Assembly (NCBI GenBank): GCA_022841365.1
Contig: JALHRP010000023.1
Span: forward strand, 1 to 54,028
Source of the DNA: Chitinophagaceae bacterium
GTDB taxonomy: Bacteria; Bacteroidota; Bacteroidia; Chitinophagales; Chitinophagaceae
Direction: 5' to 3'
Length of the DNA: 54,028 bases
The notes beneath the pieces were generated by a model, which worked only from the letters and a program-made list of their open reading frames with translations, had not been told where the DNA came from and did no database searches. Position numbers and translations under genes: made by a program. Shown here in pieces: positions 27,990-37,170 of the stretch (the first letter of the stretch is position 1; each line of letters begins with the position of its first letter).

Positions 27990-28578
27990 AATGCTGCCTC
28001 TCAATAATAAACTGAATAATCGCATCCAATTCAACCCCGGCCCTGTTCATTGCATCAGCAATCTCCTCTCTGTTTACATTTGCTGCAAAACTTTTTTCTT
28101 TTAAACGTTTCTTTACGCCTTTCAGCTCCATGCCTGCATATCCTTCAGGGCGCATCAACGAATACGCATGAATCAATCCGCTTAATTCATCAAAGGCAAA
28201 TAACATTTTATCCATTTTCGTTTCCGGCTCTACACCAAAATGATTGGGCCCGTGGCTGGCAATGGCACGGATGATTTCGGAATCAATATTTCTTGCTTCG
28301 AGTTCTTCAATAATTTTTTTGCAATGCAAATCGGGCCACTGATCCCAATCTGCGTCGTGCAGTAATCCCGCCATTTCCCAGCGCCATTGGCCGGCCTCTT
28401 CTAATCCTTCTTTTTCTGCAGCCCAGCATTTCATTAAATGAGCTACCTGTTTCATATGCAGTTGCAATCGTTCATTCTTCACCCAGTCATTCAGCAGTTG
28501 CATTGCATCTTCACGGCTTAAAATATTGCCTGCATTTGCAGGGTTACCAAATACAGTTCTGTTTAATACTAACGACAT
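27979..28578 (-). CDS. HD domain hydrolase
   Basis: A 199-residue protein of the HD metal-dependent phosphohydrolase superfamily. Metal ligands: His41 in LQLHMKQVAHLMK, the His74-Asp75 doublet in GLLHDADWDQWP, and His in AIASHGPNHFG. Many such stand-alone proteins are nucleotide phosphohydrolases, but the substrate is not predictable. Start set at ATG 28578: a longer ORF to 28635 runs through the terminator of the upstream TPR gene. The 3' end overlaps the protease gene. Confidence 0.85.
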   Translation of the reverse strand: MSLVLNRTVFGNPANAGNILSREDAMQLLNDWVKNERLQLHMKQVAHLMKCWAAEKEGLEEAGQWRWEMAGLLHDADWDQWPDLHCKKIIEELEARNIDSEIIRAIASHGPNHFGVEPETKMDKMLFAFDELSGLIHAYSLMRPEGYAGMELKGVKKRLKEKSFAANVNREEIADAMNRAGVELDAIIQFIIERQHFIL

Positions 28579-28599
28579 GTTTTTATCTTTGAATAAATG

Positions 28600-28632
28600 T
28601 AAAGAAAAAGGCCGTCCGTTTGGACAGCCTTT
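28600..28632 (-). terminator. Terminator of the gyrA-TPR unit
   Basis: On the minus strand an 11-pair stem (28607-28617 / 28622-28632, loop of four, one G-U) is followed by a T-rich run. It is 18 bases after the TPR stop. Confidence 0.82.
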
Positions 28633-28650
28633 CATCTGAGATGCGAAATC

Positions 28651-29913
28651 TTATTGATTCAATGCATCATATTTCTTCTGGTATGCTTTTTCTTTTTCTG
28701 TGTTACCAACAAAACGATTGGCATCAGTTAACAAATAAAGCGTTGTCTTGTATTCGTTCTTTGTACGCTTATCTTTCATTTGATCTGCAGACATGGCTTC
28801 ATAAATAGCAAGCGATCCTTCCAGGTATGGCAACGCTTCTTTCATCTTATCTTCCATCTTCTTCTTCAGGTCTGCTTTCTTCTGTGTATCTGCAGGAGTT
28901 GTTCCTTTTACAGTTTTCAGTTCGTCCTGGATAGCAGCTGCTTCATTAAAATATGTTTTACCCAATAATAAATGAGCATCGGGCTGCTTAGGGTCTACTG
29001 AAATACAGGTTTTTAACTGAGCAACAATTTTTTCAAAATACACCTGCTTCTGATCGGCTGGTGCTTTTTGATCCATATACAACCAGTTAAACATTTCGGC
29101 TGCATAATCGTACCTCATTTCATAATCCTTGGGTTCTTTTTCCAGCACAATTTCATATTGCTTAAATAAGTCCGGACCTACACCTTTCTTTTTGATTTTA
29201 TCAAGTTCAAGTTTATCGTAGTACGTATCAGCAGGATACAACTTACGACCCAGCGCAGCATACTTCTGTGCATTTGCTTCATCTTTCTTACTGTCGTAAT
29301 GATAGGTTACATAACGGTAACAAACATCAAATCCTTCACCACCAATTCCTGCATCACAGATTTTTTGAAAATAAGCAATGGCTTCGTCCATTTTTTCTAC
29401 CTGCATGGCAGCTGCGCCGGCATAGTAGTACAGAATGGTATCTACTTCACTCAATGCCCATTTGTTTTTGTAAATGAAACGGCCCACCTGATCGGCCTGT
29501 TTGTAAGACTCAAGTGCACCGGCATAATTTTTATCGTTGTAAAATTTATTGCCTTCACGCTGCAATTCCAGATAATTATCAAAAACCGGATAGCTGCGGA
29601 TGGCCATAAAAGCTTCGGCTTGTTTTGGATCCAGCTCCATTGATTTCTGGTATGCGTTGAACGATTGCATCCAGCCATCGGGTAAGGTTCCTTTCAGATT
29701 GGGATCTTTTGAAATTTGCGCATAAATCAATCCTTTGTAGTACCATGCCTCCCAGTTCTTTTGTTCTTTTTCGTTGGCAAGGGTAAGATCAATGGATTCT
29801 TTAGCTTTCACCCAATCTTTTTTATCGAAAAAGCCACGTACTTTTTTCATATCCTGTGCTGATGCAGCCAGGCAAAACATAACAGCAATCGCTGAGAAAA
29901 GAAATTTTTTCAT
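28651..29913 (-). CDS. Periplasmic tetratricopeptide-repeat protein
   Basis: A 420-residue protein with a signal peptide (MKKFLFSAIAVMFCLAASAQ). Several TPR-like helix pairs follow: AKESIDLTLANEKEQKNWEA at about 37-56, an aromatic WYYKGLIYAQ, EGNKFYNDKNYAGALESYK near 120-138 and DAHLLLGKTYFNEAA near 325. No enzyme motif. It starts 33 bases after gyrA and ends in a strong terminator, so it is likely co-transcribed with gyrA. Probably a scaffold or interaction protein; partner unknown. Confidence 0.87.
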   Translation of the reverse strand: MKKFLFSAIAVMFCLAASAQDMKKVRGFFDKKDWVKAKESIDLTLANEKEQKNWEAWYYKGLIYAQISKDPNLKGTLPDGWMQSFNAYQKSMELDPKQAEAFMAIRSYPVFDNYLELQREGNKFYNDKNYAGALESYKQADQVGRFIYKNKWALSEVDTILYYYAGAAAMQVEKMDEAIAYFQKICDAGIGGEGFDVCYRYVTYHYDSKKDEANAQKYAALGRKLYPADTYYDKLELDKIKKKGVGPDLFKQYEIVLEKEPKDYEMRYDYAAEMFNWLYMDQKAPADQKQVYFEKIVAQLKTCISVDPKQPDAHLLLGKTYFNEAAAIQDELKTVKGTTPADTQKKADLKKKMEDKMKEALPYLEGSLAIYEAMSADQMKDKRTKNEYKTTLYLLTDANRFVGNTEKEKAYQKKYDALNQ

Positions 29914-29946
29914 TTTTCCTTTTTATTTGAGAATTAATAGTTCCGT

Positions 29947-32529
29947 TTACTGATTATCAGGTGTTTCAGCGGTTTCTGTTGTCCCGGATGTATCAGTTGA
30001 TTCTCCGGATTCATTTATGTCTGTAATTATTTCGTCTTCTTCGTTACTGTCATCCAATCTGGTGATTGCTGCAATTTCATCTCCTTCATCTACCCTGATC
30101 AGTTTAACTCCCTGTGTTGCCCTTCCCTGCTCACTGATCTGGTTCATCTTCATACGAATGGTTACACCACTCTTACAACTGATCATGAGATCTTCTTTTT
30201 CCGTTACTTCCAGTAAACCCACCAATGCACCTGTTTTTTCTGTTACATTAATTGTTTTTACGCCTTTTCCTCCCCTGTTGGTCATACGGTATTCTTCAAA
30301 TGCAGTTCGCTTGCCATATCCTTTTTCACTTACTACCAACACGGTTCTTGAAGTATCATCTTTGTTTACACAAATCATTCCAACTACTTCATCTTTTTCA
30401 TCATCCACTTCAATACCTGCAACACCAATTGCACCACGACCGGTTGCTCTTACTTTCGCTTCAGGGAAACGGATAGCTCTTCCGCTTTTAACGGCCATCA
30501 TAATTTCACTGTTGCCATCGGTCATCTTTGCTTCCAGCAACTGATCGCCCTCTACGATGGTAATAGCATTCACTCCGGTTGCACGACGTCTGCTAAAATC
30601 TTCTAAAAGCGTCTTTTTAATAATTCCCTTCCTGGTACAAAGAACAATGTAATGATTCTTTACAAATTCTTCATCGTCCAGATTTTTTACATCAATAATC
30701 GCTCTCACTTTATCATCCGGCGGTAATTGCATGAGGTTTTGAATTGCACGGCCCTTGCTTGTTTTATCGCCTTCGGGAATTTCATAACTCTTCAGCCAGT
30801 AACATCTGCCCTTTTCTGTAAAGAATAATAAGGTATGATGGGTAGATGCAACAAAGAGATGTTCTACATAATCTTCTTCTCTTGTTTTACTGCCAATAGC
30901 TCCTCTGCCTCCACGACGCTGCTGACGGTATTCTGATGCTGATGTACGTTTAATATAACCATGATGTGAAATGGTTATCACTACATCTTCTTCTTTGATG
31001 AGGTCTTCAATCCGCACTTCATCATCCAGATAAGTAATCTCTGTTTTACGCTCATCACCAAATCTTGCTTTGATTTCAAGCAGTTCGGTTTTAATGAGTT
31101 CAAAACGCATGTGCTCATTGCTGAGTAATTCATTTAAGTGCGCAATCAGTTTCATCAACTCATCATACTCATGCTTAATCTTATCTCTTTCCATTCCGGT
31201 TAAGCGTTGTAAACGCAGTTCCAGTATGGCTTTTGCCTGAATTTCATCTAATCCCCAACCAGCATTGATCAGATTTTCTTTTGCCAGATCAGGTGTTGCG
31301 GAGTTCCTGATCAATTTAATCACTTCATCCAGATGATCTAATGCGATGAGATAACCCTGTAAGATATGTGCACGTTCTTCAGCTTTTCTCAGTTCATATT
31401 TTGTACGGCGAACAACCACTTCATGCCGAAACTCAACAAACTCAGCAATTAGATCTTTGAGGTTTAATGTTTTTGGGCGTCCTTTTACAAGTGCAACGTT
31501 GTTGATACCGTAAGAGGTCTGTAACTCGGTAAACTTATAAAGCTGGTTAACGATCACATTGGCAACTGCATCACGTTTGAGGTCAATTACAATTCTCGTT
31601 CCTTCTTTCTGGTTACTTTCATTGTTCACATGAACAATACCTTCAATCTGCTTATTGTTAACTAACTGACCAATTTTATCTGTTAATGCATCACGGTTTA
31701 CCTGGTAAGGAACTTCCGTAATAATAATCTGCTCTCTTCCGCTTGTTTTTGTTTCGATGTTTAGCTTACCACGCAACACTACCCTGCCTCTTCCGAAATG
31801 ATAGCCGGCCTTGATGCCTTCCATTCCGTAAATAGTTCCTGCTGTCGGAAAGTCAGGAGCTTTTACAAACTTCATCAACTCATCAATGGTAATCTCTTTG
31901 TTGTCAATGTAAGCAACACAACCATCAATCGCTTCACTCAGGTTATGCGGCATCATGTTGGTGGCCATACCTACGGCAATACCACTGGATCCGTTTACTA
32001 ATAAAAGCGGAATACGTGCAGGTAAAACAGATGGTTCTTTTTCTGATTCATCGAAGTTGGGCTGAAAGTCAACAGTCTCTTTGTCAATATCTTCCATCAT
32101 ACTTTCGGTAAGGCGTTCCATACGCACCTCTGTGTAACGCATGGCAGCCGGTCCGTCACCATCCTGGTTACCAAAGTTTCCCTGACCATCAACCAACGTA
32201 TAACGCATGCTCCATTCCTGGGCCATACGCACCATGGCATCGTACACAGAACCATCACCATGCGGGTGATACTTACCCAGCACCTCACCCACCACTCTGG
32301 CACTTTTCTTATACGATTTATTGTATTGCAAACCCAGCTCATTCATGGCGTACAGAATACGACGGTGAACGGGTTTTAATCCATCTCTGATATCGGGCAA
32401 AGCACGGCCAACGATCACCGACATTGAATAATCAATGTATGCGGTTTTCATTTGCTCTTCAATATTCACGGGTATAATTCGTCCGTTATTGTCCTGACTG
32501 TTGTCCATTATATTTTCAATTTGATCCAT
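29947..32529 (-). CDS. gyrA: DNA gyrase subunit A
   Basis: An 860-residue type IIA topoisomerase A subunit. Active-site Tyr132 lies in [10 protein letters not shown], and the quinolone region reads [16 protein letters not shown] (residues 88-103). The GyrA box QRRGGRG is present at the start of the C-terminal beta-pinwheel, distinguishing it from ParC. The C-terminus ends in an acidic Ser/Thr/Glu tail. With GyrB it supercoils DNA. At the position equal to E. coli Ser83 the residue is Gly93, which may matter for quinolone susceptibility. A promoter box lies 18 bases upstream; the TPR gene follows. Confidence 0.98.
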   Translation of the reverse strand: MDQIENIMDNSQDNNGRIIPVNIEEQMKTAYIDYSMSVIVGRALPDIRDGLKPVHRRILYAMNELGLQYNKSYKKSARVVGEVLGKYHPHGDGSVYDAMVRMAQEWSMRYTLVDGQGNFGNQDGDGPAAMRYTEVRMERLTESMMEDIDKETVDFQPNFDESEKEPSVLPARIPLLLVNGSSGIAVGMATNMMPHNLSEAIDGCVAYIDNKEITIDELMKFVKAPDFPTAGTIYGMEGIKAGYHFGRGRVVLRGKLNIETKTSGREQIIITEVPYQVNRDALTDKIGQLVNNKQIEGIVHVNNESNQKEGTRIVIDLKRDAVANVIVNQLYKFTELQTSYGINNVALVKGRPKTLNLKDLIAEFVEFRHEVVVRRTKYELRKAEERAHILQGYLIALDHLDEVIKLIRNSATPDLAKENLINAGWGLDEIQAKAILELRLQRLTGMERDKIKHEYDELMKLIAHLNELLSNEHMRFELIKTELLEIKARFGDERKTEITYLDDEVRIEDLIKEEDVVITISHHGYIKRTSASEYRQQRRGGRGAIGSKTREEDYVEHLFVASTHHTLLFFTEKGRCYWLKSYEIPEGDKTSKGRAIQNLMQLPPDDKVRAIIDVKNLDDEEFVKNHYIVLCTRKGIIKKTLLEDFSRRRATGVNAITIVEGDQLLEAKMTDGNSEIMMAVKSGRAIRFPEAKVRATGRGAIGVAGIEVDDEKDEVVGMICVNKDDTSRTVLVVSEKGYGKRTAFEEYRMTNRGGKGVKTINVTEKTGALVGLLEVTEKEDLMISCKSGVTIRMKMNQISEQGRATQGVKLIRVDEGDEIAAITRLDDSNEEDEIITDINESGESTDTSGTTETAETPDNQ

Positions 32530-32546
32530 AGCTTAAATTAGGCTGC

Positions 32547-32554
32547 CAAAGATA
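32547..32554 (-). promoter_or_regulatory. -7 promoter box of gyrA
   Basis: TATCTTTG on the minus strand, perfect TAnnTTTG, 18 bases from the start codon, with TTTC at about the -33 spacing. Confidence 0.7.
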
Positions 32555-32579
32555 CCAAAAACCAAGGGTACAGAAACAG

Positions 32580-32607
32580 AAAAACAGCCTTTATTTTGGC
32601 TGTTTTT
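32580..32607 (-). terminator. Terminator of the DUF6089 gene
   Basis: Ten-pair stem aaaaacagcc (32580-32589) / ggctgttttt (32598-32607) in which the T run forms part of the stem. It separates DUF6089 from the gyrA promoter. Confidence 0.75.
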
Positions 32608-32667
32608 CAACAAATTAATTGCATTTGTGGATAAGAAAAAAAGCAGGCTTGTATGGCTCCTATTTCA

Positions 32668-33555
32668 TCAAAAAACATTGGTAGGACAACCCAGATTTGA
32701 CCTTCGTTTCCCCCCTCTTCCCGAAGCTTTGCCGCCATTCATTTTTTCACCACCTGTTAAGCGGTAAGTAAGCGTTACTCCAAGAAAGTAATAGTTGTCT
32801 TTAAATTGTGAACCGCCTCTTTTTTCCAGATCAACCGGATAAGGATCTGTTGCATGATCGGGCAGTTCAGGAGTGCGGTAAGCCATTTGAACGGCTCTTG
32901 GTCCACGGGCCAGTAACAGGGCATTCTGATCAACATAAGAACGGCTCACATCATCCATATAATCGGTAAATGTTTTCCGATAACCGAATTCAGCTCCAAC
33001 ATCTATTCTGTCGGTTAATACCATCCGTACACCCAAGCCAACCGGTACTGCAAACTGAAAAAGACTGTACGGTTTTCGATCAGGATATCCTGCCAGCCCC
33101 TGCCCCTCTGTTGATAATGGTTTTAAAAAAACTTTGTTGCCTGCAGCATCATATGCATATGGATTGTGACGAAACCCTGCTGCCGCTCCAAAAATATAGG
33201 GCGAAAAAATCCTGTCGTCCATACCAAGAAAATGATACTCTGCCCCTGCCTGCAGTTCCCAGATATTGGTTGCAAAACTCAGGTTACGTAAACGGTTGAG
33301 CGGATTTGCCTGAAAGCGATCTTCAGCTCTTACCGTACCATAATGCAATCCTCCCCGCAAAATGATTTTAGGATTGATATCATAACTCACCCATGCACCC
33401 AAAGCGTAACGGGCCTGTTGGAAAGTGATGGTCCTTGCCTGCAGATCTCCATTGTAGTTGGCCATACCGCCAAAGAGGTTGATACGCAGATCCTGTGCAG
33501 CAAGTTGAAAAAAGGTGATAAGACTGAGAAGTAAGAATACCGGTTTCTTAAGCAT
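32668..33555 (-). CDS. DUF6089-family outer membrane beta-barrel protein
   Basis: A 295-residue protein with a signal peptide (FLLLSLITFFQLAAQ). The start of the mature part, INLFGGMANYNGDLQ, and regular alternating strands with GxxY/F turns fit the DUF6089 small outer-membrane barrels of Bacteroidota. The barrel ends in YYFLGVTLTYRLTGG; a Gly/Arg/Lys-rich tail with NLGCPTNVF follows. Function unknown. It has its own -7 box and a terminator. Confidence 0.83.
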   Translation of the reverse strand: MLKKPVFLLLSLITFFQLAAQDLRINLFGGMANYNGDLQARTITFQQARYALGAWVSYDINPKIILRGGLHYGTVRAEDRFQANPLNRLRNLSFATNIWELQAGAEYHFLGMDDRIFSPYIFGAAAGFRHNPYAYDAAGNKVFLKPLSTEGQGLAGYPDRKPYSLFQFAVPVGLGVRMVLTDRIDVGAEFGYRKTFTDYMDDVSRSYVDQNALLLARGPRAVQMAYRTPELPDHATDPYPVDLEKRGGSQFKDNYYFLGVTLTYRLTGGEKMNGGKASGRGGKRRSNLGCPTNVF

Positions 33556-33568
33556 GATGATTCATTTA

Positions 33569-33576
33569 CAAAAATA
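33569..33576 (-). promoter_or_regulatory. -7 promoter box of the DUF6089 gene
   Basis: TATTTTTG on the minus strand, perfect TAnnTTTG, 14 bases from the start codon. Confidence 0.55.
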
Positions 33577-33691
33577 AAGCCAGTCTTACATGGGGATACT
33601 GCAAATGTAACAGTGTTTATTGAAAAAGGTAGAAGGCAGGAAAACAGCTTCTCTCTGCCTTTACAGTTTCAACAAAGTCATTAAAAATCTT

Positions 33692-33699
33692 TAACCTTG
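33692..33699 (+). promoter_or_regulatory. Near-consensus -7 box of the tryptophan dioxygenase gene
   Basis: TAACCTTG, one base off TAnnTTTG, 21 bases before the ATG, with TTTC 21 bases further upstream. Confidence 0.4.
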
Positions 33700-33719
33700 C
33701 CACATACAACAGATGAACT

Positions 33720-34790
33720 ATGACTCCAAATAACGGACAATATTATCCCTCCTACCTGCAACTGGAAAAAATTCTCGACAGTCAGCATCCGCTGAGCTTT
33801 GAAACAGGACAATCGCCTGCTCATGATGAAATGCTTTTTATCATCATTCATCAGTCTTATGAATTATGGTTTAAACAAATTCTGTTTGAACTGGAGTTTG
33901 TAAAGAAAGTATTCAGCAAAGAAAAAGTAGATGATAACAGTGAAGACCTGAACTTATGCAGGCACCGGTTAAAACGTGTCACCAAAATTCTTGAACTGCT
34001 AAATCAACAGGTAACGGTGCTGGATACGATGACTCCCCTTGATTTTCTTGAGTTCAGAAATCTTCTTACTCCTGCTTCCGGTTTTCAGAGCAAACAGTTT
34101 CGTTTAATTGAGGCAACACTTGGATTGAAAATGGAAAAGCGTCATCAGCATGATTATTATAAACGCACCAACGAAGGTGGTTTTGCTCAGACTGATTTTA
34201 ATGAAATTAATTCGGTTGAAACTTCCTCTACCATACTTCAACTGGTGAATCAATGGCTGGAGCGCATGCCTTTTTTTGATGAAAAATTCTGGAAAGGTTA
34301 TACCGCTTTATATCCATCAACACAAATCCATCCGTTCTGGAACGATTATCGTTCCATTTATCAAAACAGTTTAACAGAGAGAGAACAACAGAAACTTGCA
34401 GCGTTTGATGAACAGTTTCTTGGAGTTGTTGGTGGAGACAGCAACAACGGCAACGCAACCTTTAGTGATGCTGCTATGCGCAGCGCCTTGTTTATTATGT
34501 TGTACAGAGACTTCCCTGTGTTCCAAACATCGTTTCAAATACTCGATACGTTAATTGAAATTGATCATTGGCTGGCTGGCTGGCGACACAAACATTATGT
34601 GATGGTGAGGCGAATGATTGGCATGCGTGTGGGAACGGGTAACACCAGCGGTGCAGGTTATTTAGAAGGTGCCGTACAACAGCACTATATTTTTAAAGAC
34701 CTTGCTGCACTTTCTACTTACTTAATTGAACGGAGAAAAATGCCGCTGTTGCCAGATGAGTTGATTAAGGCATTGGGCTTTTTGAGTTAA
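33720..34790 (+). CDS. kynA: Tryptophan 2,3-dioxygenase
   Basis: A 356-residue heme enzyme that opens the indole ring of tryptophan to N-formylkynurenine. The hallmark SPAHDEMLFIIIHQSYELWF spans residues 32-51, with distal His44; proximal heme His is probably His292 in WRHKHYVMVRRMIG. GTGNTSGAGYLEGAV forms the substrate loop. It is longer than the usual bacterial enzyme of about 280 residues, closer to animal TDO. No other kynurenine-pathway gene is in the window, so the product's fate is not visible. Confidence 0.94.
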   Translation: MTPNNGQYYPSYLQLEKILDSQHPLSFETGQSPAHDEMLFIIIHQSYELWFKQILFELEFVKKVFSKEKVDDNSEDLNLCRHRLKRVTKILELLNQQVTVLDTMTPLDFLEFRNLLTPASGFQSKQFRLIEATLGLKMEKRHQHDYYKRTNEGGFAQTDFNEINSVETSSTILQLVNQWLERMPFFDEKFWKGYTALYPSTQIHPFWNDYRSIYQNSLTEREQQKLAAFDEQFLGVVGGDSNNGNATFSDAAMRSALFIMLYRDFPVFQTSFQILDTLIEIDHWLAGWRHKHYVMVRRMIGMRVGTGNTSGAGYLEGAVQQHYIFKDLAALSTYLIERRKMPLLPDELIKALGFLS

Positions 34791-34838
34791 GCAGAATTGC
34801 TTAACAGCTCTTTTAATGAACTGAATCATGCATATCAT

Positions 34839-34920
34839 GGCTAAAGCCTTTGGTACTGAAGTTCCATAACCCCGGTCTTAAGGCCGGGGTTATGGTACCC
34901 TCTCTACAAGGGCTTTAGCC
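34839..34920 (+). repeat. Compound palindromic intergenic repeat
   Basis: Nested inverted repeats. Outer arms ggctaaagcctt (34839-34850) and aagggctttagcc (34908-34920) pair except for one extra base; ggtac/gtacc pair inside them. The core ccataaccccgg (34864-34875) / ccggggttatgg (34884-34895) forms a nearly perfect hairpin with a cttaag centre. It lies between kynA and the photolyase gene, contains no ORF and has no T run. It resembles REP/cruciform elements seen dispersed in Bacteroidota genomes (recollection, not checked). Confidence 0.8.
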
Positions 34921-34983
34921 CAAATGAATATGTAAACAAAAAATTACCGTACATCTTACTAAAATAATTCTTCAACAAAAAAG

Positions 34984-35016
34984 CTTCCTGCATTGTTAAC
35001 TGAACAATGCAGGAAG
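34984..35016 (+). promoter_or_regulatory. Perfect hairpin enclosing the photolyase start codon
   Basis: Arms cttcctgcattgtt (34984-34997) and aacaatgcaggaag (35003-35016) are a perfect 14-pair stem with a five-base loop. The right arm contains the ATG at 35007-35009, so in mRNA the initiation site would be paired. No T run follows, so it is not a terminator. A role in translation control is an inference. Confidence 0.6.
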
Positions 35017-36470
35017 TAATCAATATCGTTTGGTTTAAAAAAGATCTGAGACTGACAGACCATGCCCCATTGGCCAATGCAATACAAAATGGCCTGCCCG
35101 TTTTACTTCTTCATTTTTTTGAACCCGGCCTTATGTCTGCTCCCGACAGTGATGAACGACATTGGCGTTTTATTTATGAATCGGTTGAAGAAATAAAAAC
35201 AAAACTACATCTACATCAAATTCATTTCTATTCACTGCACAGCGAAGTATTACCTGTTCTTCAACAGTTAACAACGCACTTTACAATTCATACTATTTTT
35301 TCTTACGTAGAAACCGGCAATGCTATCAGCTATCAACGGGATAAAAATATTGCAGCTTTCTGTAAACAACATCAAATACACTGGAAAGAGTATCCCACCA
35401 ATGGCATCATCCGTGGTTTAACCAACAGAAAAGACTGGAGTAAACGCTGGGCAGAAACCATGACATCAGCTGAAGACATTGTTTCGCTTTCTGCTATTCA
35501 ATCTGTAATTCTTCCGGAAACATTCATTGAATTGCATTCCGGCCATTCATTACCAGAAACAATCAGTACAAAAAATCCACTGTTTCAACCCGGCGGCGAA
35601 ACTGCAGCATGGCGCTACCTGTACTCTTTTTTAAATGAACGATGTACCACTTACAGCAAGCATATTTCAAAGCCGGAAGAAAGCAGAAAAAGCTGCAGCC
35701 GCATCTCGCCCTATTTAACTTACGGCAACATCAGCATGAAACAACTGTATCAGGCAACATTGAAAGCAGCAACTGAAACAACCAACAAACGACCACTTCA
35801 TTTTTTTACCGCTCGTCTGCATTGGCATTGTCATTTTATTCAAAAATTTGAAAGTGAATGCCGCATGGAATTTGAAAACCTGAACAAAGGGTTTGATACT
35901 ATTCGTACAGAAATCAATGAAGAACTTGTAACTGCATGGAAACAAGGATTAACAGGCGTACCCTTGATTGATGCCTGTATGCGTTGCGTTACGCAAACAG
36001 GTTATCTCAATTTTCGTATGCGCAGCATGCTCACATCTTTTCTTACACATCATTTGTGGCAACCTTGGCAAGCAGGAGCCGCCCATTTAGCCAAACAGTT
36101 TTTAGATTATGAGCCGGGAATTCATTATCCGCAGTTTCAAATGCAGGCAGGAACCATGGGTGTTAATACGATTCGCATTTATAATCCGGTGAAACAGGGG
36201 AAAGATCATGACCCCCAAGGATACTTTATTAAAAAGTGGATACCTGAATTGCAACAGGTACCTGCTGCATTTATACATGAACCCTGGTTGATGAGCAGCA
36301 TGGAGCAACAATTACATCAAATACAGTTAGGTATTGACTATCCGCTGCCAGTGATCAATGTGCAGGAAGCAGCAGCCTATGCACGGAAGCATTTATGGGC
36401 AACAAAAAAATCAACTCCTGTGCGTGTTGAAAATGTGAGAGTACTTGAAGTGCATACAAAACGGAGATGA
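35007..36470 (+). CDS. DNA photolyase / cryptochrome family flavoprotein
   Basis: A 487-residue member of the photolyase/cryptochrome family. N-terminal alpha/beta antenna domain starts [15 protein letters not shown]. The FAD domain carries [35 protein letters not shown] and [17 protein letters not shown], plus [16 protein letters not shown]. Light-driven repair of pyrimidine dimers is the default prediction, though the DASH and FeS-BCP groups are related; no C-terminal Cys cluster for an FeS group was noticed. An in-frame stop lies just before the ATG, so the start is fixed, inside a perfect hairpin. Confidence 0.9.
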   Translation: MQEVINIVWFKKDLRLTDHAPLANAIQNGLPVLLLHFFEPGLMSAPDSDERHWRFIYESVEEIKTKLHLHQIHFYSLHSEVLPVLQQLTTHFTIHTIFSYVETGNAISYQRDKNIAAFCKQHQIHWKEYPTNGIIRGLTNRKDWSKRWAETMTSAEDIVSLSAIQSVILPETFIELHSGHSLPETISTKNPLFQPGGETAAWRYLYSFLNERCTTYSKHISKPEESRKSCSRISPYLTYGNISMKQLYQATLKAATETTNKRPLHFFTARLHWHCHFIQKFESECRMEFENLNKGFDTIRTEINEELVTAWKQGLTGVPLIDACMRCVTQTGYLNFRMRSMLTSFLTHHLWQPWQAGAAHLAKQFLDYEPGIHYPQFQMQAGTMGVNTIRIYNPVKQGKDHDPQGYFIKKWIPELQQVPAAFIHEPWLMSSMEQQLHQIQLGIDYPLPVINVQEAAAYARKHLWATKKSTPVRVENVRVLEVHTKRR

Positions 36471-36495
36471 GATTTTTCTACTTACCGGCAGTTGA

Positions 36496-37110
36496 TTACT
36501 TACTGCATTCTAAATTGTAGTAGTTCACCATGTCCTCTATTTCCTTCATGCGAAAATCTTTTGATTGAATTTTTTCGACTAGAGCGGGGCAATCAGAAAA
36601 ATAATCCATCATTTGTTTTTTCATACCAAATCCCGAAGGCAGAACTAATGCGCCGTTTTCTTTTTGCAGTATAGAAGAAACTTCTATGTATGGGGCACTT
36701 CCCATTCCAACTCCAACACTCGGTCTTGAAGCTGTGAAATAGTATTTAAACAATTTCACCAGCCCGTTGATTTCCAGTTTAAGAAAAATATTTATTGAAG
36801 ACGAAAAGAGGTTACCCAAAGCCAGTGAATTTAACCTCGATAACATCCTGATGGTTTGGCCATTGAAATTGAATTGAATTTCATCTGCATCATCTGCTTT
36901 CAGTTTTTTCCGTTTACCTGCTGCATCATAGTAATCAATCTTGTGTTGTATTTTTTCATACAACGGTTCATCTGACAGTAAACCTACCGGCACTCTAAAC
37001 ATTACTTTGATGCTGTCTCTCCCTTTGATGATAATACCGTCAAGATTTTTTGCAGCAGCATGTAATACAAACAAAAGAAAGATGAGGTTTAGCAACAATC
37101 TTTTTACCAT
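36496..37110 (-). CDS. Hypothetical secreted protein
   Basis: A 204-residue protein with signal peptide (RLLLNLIFLLFVLHAAAK, cleavage about residue 20). Mature part: a short beta-rich domain (IIKGRDSIKVMFRVP), a mid-helical region and Cys residues only near the end (DCPALVEKI, LECSK). No domain recognised. It ends 26 bases before the photolyase stop in convergent orientation, and the GH13 gene lies upstream across 60 bases. Periplasmic location inferred. Confidence 0.65.
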   Translation of the reverse strand: MVKRLLLNLIFLLFVLHAAAKNLDGIIIKGRDSIKVMFRVPVGLLSDEPLYEKIQHKIDYYDAAGKRKKLKADDADEIQFNFNGQTIRMLSRLNSLALGNLFSSSINIFLKLEINGLVKLFKYYFTASRPSVGVGMGSAPYIEVSSILQKENGALVLPSGFGMKKQMMDYFSDCPALVEKIQSKDFRMKEIEDMVNYYNLECSK

Positions 37111-37170
37111 ACACTTCAGAATGTTTTTACTTAGGCAATATGACTAAAGTCAATGACTAAAAGGAATACT

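Noticed and set aside
30017-30544. Plus-strand ORF of 175 codons inside gyrA
   Set aside because: Antisense shadow of a clearly coding gyrA; composition is a Ser/Ile/Leu-rich artefact with no domain.
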